Assembly (NCBI GenBank): GCA_002839335.1
Contig: PGXU01000001.1
Span: forward strand, 62,001 to 126,000
Length of the DNA stretch: 64,000 nucleotides
Direction of reading: 5' to 3'
Source: Spirochaetae bacterium HGW-Spirochaetae-4
GTDB taxonomy: Bacteria > Spirochaetota > Spirochaetia > Sphaerochaetales > Sphaerochaetaceae
Made by a program: the position numbers and the translations under genes. A model generated the notes under the pieces. It had not been told where the DNA came from. It did no database searches and saw only the letters and a list, made by a program, of their open reading frames with translations. Shown here in pieces: positions 62,897 through 64,000 of the stretch. Numbering within the stretch: position 1 is the first letter of the stretch; the number at the start of each line of letters is the position of its first letter.

Positions 62897-64000
62897 TTAC
62901 ATCATATTCGGAAGTGTCATGGTGAGACCGGGCCAGAAGGTGACCAGCATGAGTGTCACGATCATTGCCGCATAGAAGGGTAGCATGGCCTTGGTAGCCT
63001 TCTCGATCGAAATCTTACCGATCGCACTACCCACGAAAAGGGCCGAACCAACCGGTGGCGTACACAACCCGATTGCCAGGTTCAAGATCAACATGATACC
63101 GAATTGGATGGGATCCATGCCCATTTGTCCCACGACAACGGGATAGAGGATCGGCGTGACGATGATGATCAAGGGAGCCATGTCCATGATAGCCCCGAGC
63201 ACCAGCAGCATGACGTTGATCAGCAGCAGCAGTACGACCGGGTTGTGCGAAATACCCAACAGGAACGTGGTGACAGCCTGGGGGATACGAAGGTAGGCGA
63301 GCAACCAACCGAATGCGCTTGCCGCGGCGATCAGACTCATGACCATGGCCAAGGTCCGAAGCGAATGCAGCAGTATCTTGGGAATCTCCTTTATCGAGAT
63401 TTCGCGATACACCAGGAACGTGATGATGAATGCGTAGACGACAGCCACGGAGGCCGATTCGGTCGCGGTGAACACACCCGAAACGACACCACCAATGATG
63501 ATCACGACCGTAAGCAAGCCCAACACAGCGTCACGGGAGACTTTCAAGGTCCTTTTGAGACCGTATCGCTCTTCCTTGGGATATCCCCGCTTCACCGCGA
63601 TTATATAACTGACAATCATGAGGGCCACTCCCAATAGGATGCCCGGAACGATTCCCCCCATGAACAGCTTGCCGACGGATACGCCACCACCTGCAGCCAA
63701 TGAGAATATGATCATATTGTGGCTTGGCGGTATGATGACACCTTGGCAGGAACTGGTTACGGTTACGGCTACCGAATAGTCGTCGTCGTATCCCTTGTCG
63801 ACCATCATGGGAATCAGCATGGTACCGATCGACGAGACATCGGCAACCGCGGACCCCGAGATTCCTCCAAAGAACATGGAGGCCAGAACATTGACCTGGG
63901 CAAGGCCACCTTGCACACGGCCGACCAACGCGTTGGAGAACTCGACCAGGCGCCGGGAGATTCCTCCGCGCCCCATGATCTCGCCCGCAAGAATGAAGAA
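62897..64000 (-). CDS. TRAP transporter large permease DctM, C-terminal part (5' end outside window)
   Basis: Large membrane subunit of a tripartite ATP-independent periplasmic transporter, which uses an ion gradient to import C4-dicarboxylates, sugars acids or similar anions. About 367 residues are visible and the frame stays open to the right edge, so the first 60-70 residues lie outside. VNVLASMFFGGISGSAVADVSSIGTMLIP, VTVTSSCQGVIIPPSHNMIIFSLAAGGGVSVGKLFMGGIVPG and MDMAPLIIIVTPILYPVV are typical DctM core motifs, and GLCTPPVGSALFVGSAIGKI lies near the end. The Met at 63976 is internal. The small permease and binding protein are presumably just outside. A terminator follows at 62844-62875. 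Confidence 0.95.
   Translation of the reverse strand, partial: FFILAGEIMGRGGISRRLVEFSNALVGRVQGGLAQVNVLASMFFGGISGSAVADVSSIGTMLIPMMVDKGYDDDYSVAVTVTSSCQGVIIPPSHNMIIFSLAAGGGVSVGKLFMGGIVPGILLGVALMIVSYIIAVKRGYPKEERYGLKRTLKVSRDAVLGLLTVVIIIGGVVSGVFTATESASVAVVYAFIITFLVYREISIKEIPKILLHSLRTLAMVMSLIAAASAFGWLLAYLRIPQAVTTFLLGISHNPVVLLLLINVMLLVLGAIMDMAPLIIIVTPILYPVVVGQMGMDPIQFGIMLILNLAIGLCTPPVGSALFVGSAIGKISIEKATKAMLPFYAAMIVTLMLVTFWPGLTMTLPNMM

Overview
The window looks like chromosome of a fermentative spirochaete, most likely in or near the Sphaerochaeta/Treponema group. The evidence is a class I lysyl-tRNA synthetase, exported proteins with signal peptides ending in patterns such as LFAGGSTEA, an NAD(H)-linked [FeFe]-hydrogenase operon beside rex, rubrerythrin, a Fur/PerR-type regulator, and many ABC and TRAP transporters. 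The genus is inferred; no rRNA or other decisive marker is present. Gene density is high, most starts have a clear AGGAGG-type ribosome site, and both window edges cut genes (lysS at the left, a TRAP large permease at the right).

Layout. 0-6.6 kb: housekeeping genes (lysS, era, clpP), an MFS-like membrane protein with a long helical tail, an exported endonuclease/phosphatase-fold lipoprotein, and rex. 6.7-11.8 kb: a five-gene operon for a multimeric [FeFe]-hydrogenase (hydC, an ATPase-fold protein, a [2Fe-2S] protein, hydB, hydA), divergent from rex and closed by a strong terminator. 11.9-19 kb, minus strand: a UMF1-type MFS protein, a monocistronic UgpC/MsmX-type ATPase, and an iron-type ABC operon (binding protein, fused double permease, ATPase). 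19.2-20.1 kb: tRNA-Gly(CCC) and a long structured RNA element ahead of a tiny membrane protein. 20.1-24.4 kb: radical SAM protein, P-type cation ATPase, small ferredoxin-fold protein. 24.7-30.3 kb: complete five-gene peptide ABC operon. 30.4-38.3 kb: a cation/proton antiporter, then a complete trp operon (E-GD-CF-B-A) with two tandem palindromic operators. 38.4-45.4 kb: a segment bounded by two inverted copies of a 45-bp repeat, holding a methyltransferase, a UbiA prenyltransferase and a TetR-controlled RND export cluster with matching operators. 45.5-53.5 kb: hybrid sensor kinase, UxaE-type epimerase, phosphodiesterase, GntR regulator and acyl-CoA synthetase. 53.5-64 kb: Fur-family regulator with a DUF454 protein, lipoprotein and beta-barrel pair, NhaC, ManA, UPF0597/CyuA-type protein, exonuclease, rubrerythrin and the TRAP permease.

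How the parts fit. Rex senses NADH/NAD+ and sits divergent to the hydrogenase that would dispose of NADH plus ferredoxin electrons as H2. The Fur/PerR-type regulator and rubrerythrin fit an anaerobe that defends against transient oxygen. The peptide, iron, TRAP and Na+/H+ systems suggest a heterotroph living on imported nutrients, yet one able to make tryptophan.

The observations I rate most worth checking are the 160-nt structured RNA at 19.70-19.85 kb, the tandem trp operators together with an E. coli-like doubly fused trp operon, the paired TetR operators, and the 45-bp inverted repeats bounding about 7 kb.
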